DNA of 64,000 nucleotides. Origin: Agrobacterium pusense (GTDB taxonomy: Bacteria > Pseudomonadota > Alphaproteobacteria > Rhizobiales > Rhizobiaceae). The stretch is from NCBI RefSeq assembly GCF_900102105.1, contig NZ_FNBB01000003.1, positions 496,001 through 560,000 on the forward strand. The letters run 5' to 3'. The position numbers were made by a program, and so were the translations under genes. Below the pieces are notes generated by a model. The model had not been told where the DNA came from and did no database searches. It saw only the letters and a program-made list of their open reading frames with translations. Shown here in pieces: positions 40,430-49,654 of the stretch (position 1 is the first letter of the stretch; each line of letters starts with the position of its first letter).

Positions 40430-41611
40430 CTAGGCCGTCTTGAGAATTGACAGCCCGGCCGGATGTGCCGATCGATCATTCTCGCCGGTCTTCCACTTCT
40501 CAAAGGCGGCGCGTCCGAGAATGGCGACGGACGTGTCTTCCTGAGGTGCATGGACGAGGACTGACTGGATATCCCGGAAATGACGCTCGAGCCCGAGATC
40601 GGCATTGAGACCCGGGTTGCCGATGCCGCGGACCGCCAGCTGGACAGCGTCGCGGATTTGCCTCCCGGCGAGAAGGCGGGCCCTTATCAGGTGTTCGGCA
40701 TCGCCAATATGGTTTGCGAGCGCGCCAAAGATGATCTGGCGGGCGCCGGCAACCAGAAGGTCGATTTCACCCGAGAGTTCAACGAAACGTTCCGTTTGCG
40801 CAATCGGGCGGCCAAGATTAGCCGGCACGCGCTCATGCGCGAAGCGGATGAACGCTTCTTGGGCGGCTTCGGCCGCGCCCAGATAGATGGCAGTGAGTGC
40901 AAGCGTCATTGCCGCGTGGCCGCGATTATCCTGCTGGGCGACCGAGGGATCAACGAGCTCCAGCACATTTTCTGCCGGGATTTCAACTTCGATGTACTCG
41001 ACATCGTGCGAACCGGTCGCCCGCATGCCGAGGCTTTTCCAGTTCTCGATAATCTTGATGCCGGGCAGACCGTTGGGGACAACGAAGGTGCCGACCCGCG
41101 GCTGAACCTCATCGGTATGTGCCCAGACGAGAAAATGGGTGAGGCCATAGGCACCCGTTACGAAGCGCTTGCGGCCCGTGATCGACCAGCCATTTGCCGT
41201 CCGGTGCGCACGCGTGGCCGGCAATCCGCCGCGGGCCGGCGACCCCAGCTCTGGTTCCACACGCGCGGCGTTCAGAAGAAGCGGCTGCTGCTTTGCCTGT
41301 GAAAGAAGTTCCCTATAGAGACCGTCCGGCCAATGGCCTTTCGTGGCCTGCCCGAGATGTGTAAAAATCGTCATTGCGCTGATAAGCGCTACAGAAGGAT
41401 CGCCTCGCCCGAGCGCCGCCAGAATATGGGCTGCGGTGCTCAAGGTTCCTCCCGGTCCGCCATAACGCGTGGCCACCGTGCTTTCGAGAAGTCCAGCCTT
41501 ATGAACGGCGCGAATACCGGTCCAGGGAAACTGACCGGTCTGATCCGCATCCGGTGCGGCTTCGGAAAGGACGCGCGCGGCTGCGTCGAGTGCGGTGGGG
41601 TCATAGGACAT
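40430..41611 (-). CDS. Acyl-CoA-dehydrogenase-like flavoprotein (DszC/SfnB/MsuC group)
   Basis: 393 residues from the ATG at 41611; an ATG at 41650 would add 13 residues and neither has a clear ribosome site. It has the acyl-CoA dehydrogenase fold (GPGGTLSTAAHILAALGRGD, GWSITGRKRFVTGAYGLTHF, SLGMRATGSHDVEYIEVEIP), but the helical C-terminal domain lacks the usual catalytic-base context, as in flavin monooxygenases acting on sulfur compounds. Between SsuD-like and MsuE-like genes it would use FMNH2 from MsuE. A sulfinate or small organosulfur compound is a likely substrate, inferred from context. Confidence 0.78.
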   Translation of the reverse strand: MSYDPTALDAAARVLSEAAPDADQTGQFPWTGIRAVHKAGLLESTVATRYGGPGGTLSTAAHILAALGRGDPSVALISAMTIFTHLGQATKGHWPDGLYRELLSQAKQQPLLLNAARVEPELGSPARGGLPATRAHRTANGWSITGRKRFVTGAYGLTHFLVWAHTDEVQPRVGTFVVPNGLPGIKIIENWKSLGMRATGSHDVEYIEVEIPAENVLELVDPSVAQQDNRGHAAMTLALTAIYLGAAEAAQEAFIRFAHERVPANLGRPIAQTERFVELSGEIDLLVAGARQIIFGALANHIGDAEHLIRARLLAGRQIRDAVQLAVRGIGNPGLNADLGLERHFRDIQSVLVHAPQEDTSVAILGRAAFEKWKTGENDRSAHPAGLSILKTA

Positions 41612-41724
41612 GCGGATAGCGGCTTTCTCATGGTCGGCAGGCGGGATCATCCGTCGCAGGGGTGGATGATCCCGGTCTTGGAAGAGAGGTGGATCGGTCC
41701 GACGGCGTGGTCGGACTGCCGTGA

Positions 41725-42828
41725 TCAGGCGGCTGCCTTCTTCTTCGCCTCTTCGCGTTCGCGAATACCCTCGCGGACGAGGGGCAGGATGTATCGTCCG
41801 TAGTCTACGGCATCATTATAGTTGTCGTATCCACGGATCGAAATCAGATCGGCGCCGAGGTCGATATAGTCGAGAATGGAGTCGGCGATCGTGCGCGGCG
41901 ACCCGACCAGGGCGGTCGTCGCGCCGCTGGCATTGGTGGCGGTAACGGTCGGATACCAGAGCGCGCGGTCATGGACGTCGCCGCGCTTGGCGATATCCAG
42001 CAGACGCTGGGACCCGATATTGGCAGGAGGCGCTGCATTGACCGGGGCACGAGACAGGCCCTTCTGGCGGTTCTCGTTCAGACGGTCGAGAACCCTGTGC
42101 GCCTTTTCCCAGGCCAGTTCATCCGTTTCGGCGACGATCGGCCGGAATGTAACCCAGATCCGCGGGCGGTCGGTGCGTCCGGCTTTTGCGGCTTCGGCGT
42201 AGATACGGTCAATCTGCTGTTTTGTTTCAGCCAGCGGTTCGCCCCAGAGGCCGAAAATGTCGCAAAGGGAGCCGCCGATACGATAAGCAGCATCCGAAGA
42301 GCCGCCGAGCGAAATCGGGATAAGGCCATTGGTCGGACGCACGGCGCTGCGGAACTGCTTGAACTGGTAATATTTGCCTTCGAAATCGAACGGCTCCGTC
42401 GAAGCCCATGCAAGGCGAAGAATGCGGATATATTCTTCCTGACGCTCGTAACGCTCTTCCTTGTTGAGGAAATCGCCTTCGCGTGCCTGCTCCTCGTCGC
42501 TCCCGCCCGCGATGAAGTGGACGACCACGCGCCCGCCGCTCAACTGGTCGAGTGTGGCGAGGGACTTGGCCGCAACCGTGGGATAAACCGTGTTGGGGCG
42601 GAGCGCGACAATGATCTTGATGTTCTTCGTGTGCGCAAGCACCGTCGCACCCAGCGTGAAGGGATCGAACGAAGAGGAGGAATAGGGAATGAGCGTGTAG
42701 TTGAACCCGTAGTCATCCAGTGCACGCGCGTAACGTTCCAGAAACAGCGGATCGACCGGAGCATCAGGGATGGGGTTCAGATCATTGGATGCGTTGGGAA
42801 AGCTGACGCTGATGAATTCCGCAGCCAT
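41725..42828 (-). CDS. Luciferase-like FMNH2 monooxygenase, SsuD/alkanesulfonate type
   Basis: 367 residues. The LLM TIM barrel shows IIVALRPNTVYPTVAAKSLA at ~72-91, TLDQLSGGRVVVHFIAGGSD and FLNKEERYERQEEYIRILRL, close to SsuD/MsuD, which cleave alkanesulfonates to aldehyde and sulfite. The C-terminus EGIREREEAKKKAAA is basic and probably disordered. The repeated 42885-42933 element lies 57 bases upstream of its ATG. It is the first of three genes with the flavoprotein at 40430 and the FMN reductase at 39818. Confidence 0.87.
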   Translation of the reverse strand: MAAEFISVSFPNASNDLNPIPDAPVDPLFLERYARALDDYGFNYTLIPYSSSSFDPFTLGATVLAHTKNIKIIVALRPNTVYPTVAAKSLATLDQLSGGRVVVHFIAGGSDEEQAREGDFLNKEERYERQEEYIRILRLAWASTEPFDFEGKYYQFKQFRSAVRPTNGLIPISLGGSSDAAYRIGGSLCDIFGLWGEPLAETKQQIDRIYAEAAKAGRTDRPRIWVTFRPIVAETDELAWEKAHRVLDRLNENRQKGLSRAPVNAAPPANIGSQRLLDIAKRGDVHDRALWYPTVTATNASGATTALVGSPRTIADSILDYIDLGADLISIRGYDNYNDAVDYGRYILPLVREGIREREEAKKKAAA

Positions 42829-42884
42829 GGGAGCTCCTTGCTGTTTCTAAATGTCGAGTGAAAGCTAAAGCCGACGTGGCATAT

Positions 42885-42933
42885 GAGGAAGACAGGTCTT
42901 TCTATTTCTATGGAAAATGTAGAAAATATTGCC
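42885..42933 (-). promoter_or_regulatory. Repeated regulatory element, copy A
   Basis: On the plus strand 42891-42910 reads GACAGGTCTTTCTATTTCTA, followed nine bases later by TAGAAAATA. The TTCTA and TAGAA arms form an inverted repeat. The same arrangement occurs at 49601-49653 and 55978-56028, each time upstream of a minus-strand gene. Copies A and C agree at 17 of these 20 bases; A and B at 16 of 20. Confidence 0.65.
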
Positions 42934-42936
42934 TGA

Positions 42937-44070
42937 CTATTCTGGTGGCCTAGAACCGGCGATTGCCGCCGGGCCTGCATCTGCGTCAGAGGGGCCGGGT
43001 TTCCACCCCAGGGAGGGAGCAACCGTCGTCGCAAGATCGGTGAGCAATCTTACGTTTTCGGTCAATCCGAAAGCCGGAGGCAAAAAGAGGACGAGCTCGT
43101 CTGCGGCCGCCAGCCCGGGGTCGCTCAGTACCGCCTCAATGACCGTATCCGGTGCGCCCTGAAAAACGGGGGAAATCATGGCACCAGCCGGTTGGCCGGC
43201 AGGAGCCAGCGCACCCTTCGGGCGTGAGGCCGCAATGCCGACTGTGCGACGTTCAAGGTCATAGGCGGCATATTTTTCCCGCAGTTCCGGAGTGGTGCCG
43301 ACCAGGATCGACGCTGCAACGGCGACCGGAGGCGGCGTTGTCTTCCAGATTCGCAGCCAGTGGGTGCGATAGGCATCGATGATACGCGCCTGATATTGGC
43401 CAAACGTCTCGCCTTCGTCCTGATCGTGAAGGACGGTACCGGAAATCAGGCCGATACCGAGTTCGGCGGCCTGAATCGCTGAATCGATACTGGCGGAGCC
43501 CTGTCGGATACGGCTGCGCAAGGTGGGGCTGTGTGGGGTCACCCGCAACTCGGCTCCCGGAGGCGCACCAACGTCGTTCGGCGTAACAACGTGCAGAACA
43601 TCACCGGCAATGGCGGCAAGAAAACGCGACTGTCGCCGCTTTGCCTCTGTCCGGGCATCGGTATCCACGGATCCGAATACGGCATCGAACGCCCCATTTG
43701 CCCCGGTTGAAATCGCAAGTTCAAGCCGGCCGTCGATCAGCAGGTCGGTCGTGCCCGCCGCTTCGGCCAGCAGAATGGGGTCCTGATAACGCATCGGAAT
43801 GACGGCGGAGCCAAGCGTAATGTGCCGTGTATGCTGGCCGACCGCCGCAAAGAAGGGCAACGGCGAAGAAAGATAGTGGTCGAAATGGCGCTGATAGGCC
43901 CAGCCGGACTGATACCCAAGCCTTTCCGCCTGTCTGAACAATTCTATGCCCTGTCGGAGCCCCTTTGCCGGACCGTCATCGTCGTTGAATGATACCCGCG
44001 TATTGAAACCCAGCCGGCTTTTCGGCCGGAACAATGCGGGAAGGTCGCGCGACGCTGCTGCAATATTCAT
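42937..44070 (-). CDS. Luciferase-like FMNH2-dependent oxidoreductase
   Basis: 377 residues of the LLM family: LGFNTRVSFNDDDG near residue 20, GYQSGWAYQRHFDHYLSSPL at ~53-72, TLGSAVIPMRYQDPILLAEA and LIDGRLELAIS. It is more distant from SsuD than the 41725 protein and closer to the bacterial-luciferase-like group that often accompanies peptide-type ABC importers in sulfur-limited operons. The start codon overlaps the ABC ATPase stop (ATGA at 44067-44070), so it is the last gene of the importer operon. Its substrate would be what the importer carries. Confidence 0.85.
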   Translation of the reverse strand: MNIAAASRDLPALFRPKSRLGFNTRVSFNDDDGPAKGLRQGIELFRQAERLGYQSGWAYQRHFDHYLSSPLPFFAAVGQHTRHITLGSAVIPMRYQDPILLAEAAGTTDLLIDGRLELAISTGANGAFDAVFGSVDTDARTEAKRRQSRFLAAIAGDVLHVVTPNDVGAPPGAELRVTPHSPTLRSRIRQGSASIDSAIQAAELGIGLISGTVLHDQDEGETFGQYQARIIDAYRTHWLRIWKTTPPPVAVAASILVGTTPELREKYAAYDLERRTVGIAASRPKGALAPAGQPAGAMISPVFQGAPDTVIEAVLSDPGLAAADELVLFLPPAFGLTENVRLLTDLATTVAPSLGWKPGPSDADAGPAAIAGSRPPE

Positions 44071-45785
44071 GCGAGTTGTTCCTTCCGCAGCGCGTGCGGG
44101 GCTGCATGGGTGCGGGCCGTTCCGGCGATGCCCGATGGGATGGAGTTCAGCAGCGACGCGGTGTATTCGTGTCGCGGATTGCCGAAAATCTCGGTGACGG
44201 TCCCATGTTCGACAATGCGGCCTCGCTGCATCACGGAAACGCTGTGCGCAAGTTGCCTGACGAGGGCGAGGTCATGCGAAACAAAGACATAGGTCAGTCC
44301 GAGCTTCGCCTGCAGCGACAGCAGAACCTCGACGATATCCGCCTGAACGCTGACATCGAGAGCGGATGTGGGTTCGTCCAACACGATCACATCAGGCTTG
44401 AGGACCAGCGAACGGGCAATTGCCACACGCTGACGCTGCCCGCCTGACAGGGCTGATGGCTTGCGTTCCATGAGGTGCTCGCTCAAGCCGACATTTGCGA
44501 GAGCTTGCCGCACCTGCTCGGATCGCTCCTTCGGAGTACCGATCTCGAATCTGTCGAGCGGCTCACGAACAAGCTGGCCCACCTTCCATGTCGGGTCGAG
44601 TGACGTGAACGGGTTCTGGTAAACCAGTTGCAGATGCCGCCATACCGACCGCAGGGAAGCGCGGCTCTTGCTTGTAACGCTCTCGTCGGCAACCGTGATG
44701 GTGCCGCCTTCCGGCTGCTCGAGCCCCAGCAGCAGGCGGATGGTCGTGGTTTTCCCGGAGCCGGATTCGCCGACAAGCGCGTGTGTCGTGCCTGCCGGAA
44801 CCGTAAACGAAATATCATCCACAGCGGTCAGGGTTTTGCCATCGACGGTGAAGCGCTTGGTGACGCCGCTGACAGCGATCTTTGGCGATTTGTCACTATC
44901 GAGAAGGCTGAACCCCGGATCGCGAAGTTTGGCATAACGCTCCGGGTTGAGCGCGGGCACGTCGCCATGGAGTTTTTTGGCATAGGGAGAGGAGGGGGAG
45001 GAAAAAACAGCCGATGTCCTGCCCGCTTCCTGCACGACGCCGTTCTTCAGCACGACGAGATTGTCCGCCCTCTCCGCCGCTATTGCGAGATCATGGGTGA
45101 TGAGAAGCAGGCTGATGTTCAGCTCATCGCGAAGACGGGAGAGGAGATCGAGAATGCGTTTCTGGATTGTGACGTCGAGCGCCGACGTCGGCTCATCCGC
45201 CACCAGCAATGCGGGGCGCGGTAATATTGCGAGCGCGATCAGTACACGCTGCAGCATTCCGCCCGACAGTTGGTGCGGATAGGAATCGTAAACCCGTTGC
45301 GGATTGTCGAGACCCACCTTTGCGAATGTTTCCAGAATGAGGAGCTTGCGGATTGCGGGGTTGGCCTCTTCCGTCAGCGCTGCCGCCTCCAGCGCCTGCG
45401 CGCCGATTGTTCTCACAGGATTGAGAGAGTTGCCCGGATCCTGCGGCACGAAGCCGATTTCGCGGCCACGAAAAGGCCTGAAGCGCCGTTCCGGCAATGC
45501 GAGAATGTCCTGCCTGTCGAAAACGACCCGGCCCGTGGCGTTAGCGCCGTTGGGAAGCAGTCTTAGTACAGCCTTTGCGATGGTCGACTTTCCCGAACCG
45601 GATTCTCCGATCAGCGCAAGACTTTCGCCACGCCCAAGCTCGAAGCTGACACCGTGCACGACCTCCTGCCGCCCGTAGGACACGGCAAGATTTTCAACGC
45701 CGAGGAGGGGTATGGCGGGCTGCGGAGCCTCTGCCACTATCCGGGGAGGGGTCGGCGCTGTTTTCAATGCGATTTGCGAAGCCAT
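44067..45785 (-). CDS. ABC transporter ATP-binding protein, fused double ATPase (GsiA/DppDF-like)
   Basis: 572 residues from the ATG at 45785; an open frame continues upstream but there it is antisense-register sequence over the permease gene. First ATPase: Walker A GESGSGKSTIAK, signature LSGGMLQRVLIALAI and LLVADEPTSALD. Second ATPase: GESGSGKTTTIR, LSGGQRQRVAIARSL and VIVLDEPTSALD. Fused DppD/DppF-type proteins energise oligopeptide, glutathione or nickel importers. The gene overlaps the preceding permease by 22 bases. Importers of this type adjacent to LLM enzymes often supply organosulfur compounds. Confidence 0.93.
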   Translation of the reverse strand: MASQIALKTAPTPPRIVAEAPQPAIPLLGVENLAVSYGRQEVVHGVSFELGRGESLALIGESGSGKSTIAKAVLRLLPNGANATGRVVFDRQDILALPERRFRPFRGREIGFVPQDPGNSLNPVRTIGAQALEAAALTEEANPAIRKLLILETFAKVGLDNPQRVYDSYPHQLSGGMLQRVLIALAILPRPALLVADEPTSALDVTIQKRILDLLSRLRDELNISLLLITHDLAIAAERADNLVVLKNGVVQEAGRTSAVFSSPSSPYAKKLHGDVPALNPERYAKLRDPGFSLLDSDKSPKIAVSGVTKRFTVDGKTLTAVDDISFTVPAGTTHALVGESGSGKTTTIRLLLGLEQPEGGTITVADESVTSKSRASLRSVWRHLQLVYQNPFTSLDPTWKVGQLVREPLDRFEIGTPKERSEQVRQALANVGLSEHLMERKPSALSGGQRQRVAIARSLVLKPDVIVLDEPTSALDVSVQADIVEVLLSLQAKLGLTYVFVSHDLALVRQLAHSVSVMQRGRIVEHGTVTEIFGNPRHEYTASLLNSIPSGIAGTARTHAAPHALRKEQLA

Positions 45786-46609
45786 CGGCTGATCCTGTTG
45801 ACAGAGAGGACGGTCACGATCGTAACGAACGCGGGCGCATAAACGAGCCAGGGCCATTTGAGGTAGTCCTTGCCGATCGAGATCAGCAGGCCCCAGTCGG
45901 AAGAGGGCGGCGGATCGCCGTAGCCGAGGAAGGCGAGGCTGGCGATGACGAGAATGGACTCGCCGAATTGCAGGACGGCCAGCGGCAACATCGAGCGGGA
46001 TGCGTTTGGCAGCACATGTCTCAGCACGATGTAGCCGCGTGAGCCACCCGAGAGAAACGATGCCTCCACGAAGGTCGCCTGACGCGTCTTGATGACCTCT
46101 GAGCGCGCCACACGGGCGAAGAAGGCGATCGCCGATATGCCTGTCGCAATGGCGGCGTTGATTGTCTCGAAGCCGATTGCCGTGACGATGATGACCGCCA
46201 GCAGGAACTTCGGGATGGATAACAGCACGTCGACAAAACGTGCAAAGACGATATCCACCCAGCCGCCGAAAAATCCGGCAAGCAGACCGATCACACCGCC
46301 GATGACGACGCCGATGACGACAGCGACCAAAGCGCTCGATACAGATGAAGCGGTGCCATAAACGACCCGTGTATAGAGATCGCGTCCGAGATGATCCGTG
46401 CCGAACCAATGGGCAAAACTTGGCGCAAGAAGCTTGTCAGCCGGGACGCCGTTGATCGGGCTTTGGGTGGTGAAAAGCTGCGGTGCAATCGACCAGGCGA
46501 CGACGATTGCGATGACAAGCAGGGAGAGGGCGACCGTTGCAGTTATGTTGAGAGTTTTCAGTCTCTCCAACGGATTGCTGATGGAAGCCGGGCTGGAAAT
46601 AAGGCTCAT
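45764..46609 (-). CDS. ABC transporter permease, DppC-like
   Basis: 281 residues, five to six membrane segments. The N-terminal TM is followed by HWFGTDHLGRDLYTRVVYGT, the DppC/OppC hallmark, then a conserved loop with FVEASFLSGGSRGYIVLRHV (EAA-like). The end has SDWGLLISIGKDYLKWPWLV. Overlaps the DppB-like gene stop/start by four bases (46606-46609). It forms the inner-membrane channel with the 46606-47616 protein. Confidence 0.93.
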   Translation of the reverse strand: MSLISSPASISNPLERLKTLNITATVALSLLVIAIVVAWSIAPQLFTTQSPINGVPADKLLAPSFAHWFGTDHLGRDLYTRVVYGTASSVSSALVAVVIGVVIGGVIGLLAGFFGGWVDIVFARFVDVLLSIPKFLLAVIIVTAIGFETINAAIATGISAIAFFARVARSEVIKTRQATFVEASFLSGGSRGYIVLRHVLPNASRSMLPLAVLQFGESILVIASLAFLGYGDPPPSSDWGLLISIGKDYLKWPWLVYAPAFVTIVTVLSVNRISRWLRKSH

Positions 46610-47616
46610 GGTTTGGCCCCCGTTTCAAGGCCAAGCGACGTGTCATCGATCGTCGACAGGCGGCGTTTTCGGCCAACGATAATTTTTACCCTCGGATCGA
46701 GCAGCGGATAGAGGAGATCGGCGATGAGGTTGACGACGACGAACACCACGGCCCCCAGCGAGACGATCGCCTGCAGGACCGGCAGATCCTGAGTGCTGAC
46801 GGAACGCTGAACGAGACTGCCGATACCGGTGCGGCCGAATACCGTCTCCGTAATCAGCGAGTTGCCCAGAAGTTCGCCGACGGTGAGGGCGATAACCGTC
46901 ACCACGGGCAAGGAGGCAGGCTTGAGGAGATGTGTTGTGAAAAGCCGTCTTGGCCCGATGCCGCGACTGCGGGCAACCGCTGCGTAATCCTGCTCTGCCT
47001 CATGATCGAGATTGGCGATCAGGACCTCCGCAATCTGTGCGGAAAACGGTATGCCGATGGTGATCGCCGCAAACAGCGTGGCCCAGAAACTGTCGGGTTC
47101 GATGACCCGGAACAGCCTGAGCTGAAAACCGAAAAGGTGGATCAGAAACAGGCCGATGACGAAATTGGGTGTCGACAGGAACAGGGAAGGGAAGGCGCGC
47201 AGCAATCCCTGTCCGTAACGCTTCGGCACGACCTGCGTGCCGTAGGCGACCGCAAAGGCGAGGATCAGCGCCACGGTCAGCCCGGCGGTGGCCAAGACCA
47301 GCGTCGATGGCAGCACCTCGGCGATGAGCGTCGAGACCGGTCGGTTGGAGCGCATCGAGATGCCCAGATCGCCTGTCAGGAAGGCCGACAGGGAGTGCCA
47401 GAGCTGCACGATGATCGGCTGGTCCAGCCCCTGTGCCGCAATGATTTCGGCGATCTCCTGCTCGGTAAAGCCGTTCTGCGGGTTGCGCAGAACGCTGGTG
47501 ATCGGGTCGCCAGGCAGGACGCTGACGACCACGAAGGTGAAGACATAGGCCAGAAGGATGACGACGATCGCCTGGCCGAGCCGCTTTGCGGCGTAGGTTA
47601 GGTAGGCATTGCTCAT
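46606..47616 (-). CDS. ABC transporter permease, DppB-like
   Basis: 336 residues, six membrane segments. RLGQAIVVILLAYVFTFVVV opens the first helix, followed by LPGDPITSVLRNPQNGFTEQ, characteristic of DppB/OppB. The cytoplasmic loop has DYAAVARSRGIGPRRLFTTH and the C-terminus DLLYPLLDPRVKI. It lies 38 bases after the binding-protein gene in the same minus-strand operon. Confidence 0.93.
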   Translation of the reverse strand: MSNAYLTYAAKRLGQAIVVILLAYVFTFVVVSVLPGDPITSVLRNPQNGFTEQEIAEIIAAQGLDQPIIVQLWHSLSAFLTGDLGISMRSNRPVSTLIAEVLPSTLVLATAGLTVALILAFAVAYGTQVVPKRYGQGLLRAFPSLFLSTPNFVIGLFLIHLFGFQLRLFRVIEPDSFWATLFAAITIGIPFSAQIAEVLIANLDHEAEQDYAAVARSRGIGPRRLFTTHLLKPASLPVVTVIALTVGELLGNSLITETVFGRTGIGSLVQRSVSTQDLPVLQAIVSLGAVVFVVVNLIADLLYPLLDPRVKIIVGRKRRLSTIDDTSLGLETGAKP

Positions 47617-47654
47617 GCCGTCACCTCCTTGACGTTACTCGGTGGGTGCTGGCG

Positions 47655-49310
47655 TCATTCGGCAATGAACGCTGTGTAATAGCTGGCATAAGCGACGCCG
47701 TTATAGACTTCGCCCTTCAGCTTCGGCGATTGCACGTAAATGCGCTGAACGATTTGCGTGCGCGGGATGAAGTAGCCCTGTTCCAGCACGTATTTTTGCA
47801 GGCCATCGAGCAGAGGCTTCCGATCCTCGACGGAACCTGCACCAGCGATCTTGTCGCGCAGGTCGTTGAGCGTCGCATCACGCTCGTCCAACGCAAACCA
47901 GTTCTCGCCATTATTGGCGTTGGTCAGGATGCTTGCGACCGTACCGGCGTCGATGAAGCTGCGGGTGACTTCATATGCCGGAACGGCGGCTCCACCGAAT
48001 TTGACCTTCTCGCCAAAGGTCACGACATCATAAGCCCGGATATTGACCTTCCATCCAAGCCTGCCGAGCTGCTGGGCAATCAGCTCATCGACTGATTTCG
48101 AGGTTGCCAGATAAGGATTGGAATGGATCGTCAATTCCAGCGGCTTGCCGTCCTTCACGCGAACGCCGTCCGCACCCTTGACCCATCCGGCTTCGTCCAG
48201 AAGCTTTTCCGACTTGTCCGGGTTGTAGGCGAGGAGATCGCTGTGATCCGTGGCTCCCGGGACGTTGCTCTGGATGAAGGACGTCGCGAGCTTCCAGTCC
48301 TGCGTATAGACTGTGTCGATGATTTCCTGACGGTTGATACCTGCCTGAAGTGCCTGACGCACCTTCACATCATCATAGGGCTGAAGCTTGGTGTTGACGG
48401 CCCAGCCGTTGACGAAGCCGAGATAACGCGGGGTCGCGATGGTGAAGCCTTCCTCCTTGAGCGATTTCAGTTCCTGGGGCGAGGCGTTGTACGCGACATC
48501 CGCCTGACCGGACTGAACGGAGGCGACGCGAAGGGATGGCTCAGAGACCAGCTTGTAGGTGATGGTATCGAGATAGGCGGGGCCGGTGTGGCCGACTGCG
48601 GCGGGACCCCAATTATAGTCCTTGCGCTTGACCAGGGTGACGTGGTCGCCCTCTTTCCAGGACTCCACTACATAAGGTCCGCTGCCTGCGGTCTTGCTGA
48701 GGTCCGCCTGCTGGCCGGCAGGCTGGGCAATGGTCTTGGGAGAGATCAGGATGGAGCCGTGGTAGCCAAGCGTCGGAATGAACCCGAGCGTCGGCTTCTT
48801 GAAGAAAACCTTGACCGTCGTCGCATCAACCGCTTCGGCGTGATCATAGGTCTTGGGGAAGAGGCCGATCGGGTTGATGCCCTCGTTCTTGCGGCCGGCA
48901 TACCAGATGTCGAGATTGGCAACGACGGCCTTGGCATCCAGCGGTTCGCCATCGGAGAAAGTCACGCCGCTTTTGAGGTGGAGGGTGAACTCCGTCGCGG
49001 TGTCGTTCTGCTCCCAGCGCTCGGCAATCCACGGGCTGACCTTGCCTTCGGCATCGACGTACAGCAGCTTATCCGTGACATGACCCCATATGTGGCCCTG
49101 GAAACTGGAGATCGCGCTGTTGTTGGGGATCCACGTGTCGCCCAGGGAATCGATCAGAAACGTGATGTCACCGCCATCATGTGGCGTGTCTGCGGCCACA
49201 GCACTCAAAGGTGCAGCCGTCGATAAAAACAGCGAGGCGGAAACAGCGAGCGAAGCCGTAAGAAGCAGGCGGCGACGCGAAAGAGACGATGAGAAAGGAC
49301 GCTTTGTCAT
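47655..49310 (-). CDS. ABC transporter periplasmic binding protein (peptide/nickel type) with Tat-like signal
   Basis: 551 residues from the ATG at 49310 (AGGA nine bases upstream); the frame is open back to 49454 but those residues are not signal-like. The N-terminus has SLSRRRLLLTASLAVSASLF, a twin-arginine-type leader, then the SBP_bac_5 fold (GGDITFLIDSLGDTWIPNNS, SGVTFSDGEPLDAKAVVANL, GVTFSDG). First gene of the importer/LLM operon 49310 to 42937. The Tat leader suggests folding before export. Repeat element copy B lies ~290 bases upstream. Confidence 0.92.
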   Translation of the reverse strand: MTKRPFSSSLSRRRLLLTASLAVSASLFLSTAAPLSAVAADTPHDGGDITFLIDSLGDTWIPNNSAISSFQGHIWGHVTDKLLYVDAEGKVSPWIAERWEQNDTATEFTLHLKSGVTFSDGEPLDAKAVVANLDIWYAGRKNEGINPIGLFPKTYDHAEAVDATTVKVFFKKPTLGFIPTLGYHGSILISPKTIAQPAGQQADLSKTAGSGPYVVESWKEGDHVTLVKRKDYNWGPAAVGHTGPAYLDTITYKLVSEPSLRVASVQSGQADVAYNASPQELKSLKEEGFTIATPRYLGFVNGWAVNTKLQPYDDVKVRQALQAGINRQEIIDTVYTQDWKLATSFIQSNVPGATDHSDLLAYNPDKSEKLLDEAGWVKGADGVRVKDGKPLELTIHSNPYLATSKSVDELIAQQLGRLGWKVNIRAYDVVTFGEKVKFGGAAVPAYEVTRSFIDAGTVASILTNANNGENWFALDERDATLNDLRDKIAGAGSVEDRKPLLDGLQKYVLEQGYFIPRTQIVQRIYVQSPKLKGEVYNGVAYASYYTAFIAE

Positions 49311-49654
49311 TGTATGATCCTGAAAATTCCAAAGTTTTTTCGTTGCAATTTCGGCATCTCCTGGTGTGCGCGTGCGTCTGCGGTGGCTGCTCAAACGCAT
49401 GTCAAACCGTTGCCGCGCCGGCCTCTCGGCCGAGCAGGAGATGCTTGAGTTCATTGGTGGCCTGATTGGGCGACGCGACGCTAGCGAGCGGTTCCCGAGA
49501 ACCTGCGTGGCTGAGGAGCGCGCCCGCTTCTACATATTCCAGTCATGGCGCGATCCCCTTCTGCGCTGTCCGTCTTGCCCTTAACCTAGCAGTCAGGCGT
49601 GAGGGAGAAAGACTGGTTATTCTTTTTCTATGGATTTAGTGAATTATTTTATCG
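49311..49654. other. Upstream region of the importer operon
   Basis: 344 bases between the binding-protein gene and the end of the molybdoenzyme gene. Apart from repeat element B at its far end (49601-49653) I see nothing recognisable. The distance from B to the ATG implies a long leader or a transcription start inside this stretch. Confidence 0.5.
49601..49653 (-). promoter_or_regulatory. Repeated regulatory element, copy B
   Basis: Plus-strand 49611-49630 reads GACTGGTTATTCTTTTTCTA, matching copies A and C at 16 of 20 bases. The flanks GAGGGAGAAA and the following TGGATTTAG also resemble copy A (GAGGAAGA, TGGAAAATG). The TAGAAAATA arm is degenerate here (TGAATTATT). It directly follows the molybdoenzyme stop and precedes the importer operon. 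Confidence 0.6.

Noticed and set aside
44067-46409. 780-codon reading of the ABC ATPase
   Set aside because: Residues before the ATG at 45785 overlap the DppC-like permease in another frame and are not protein-like; the ATPase begins MASQIALKTAPTP.
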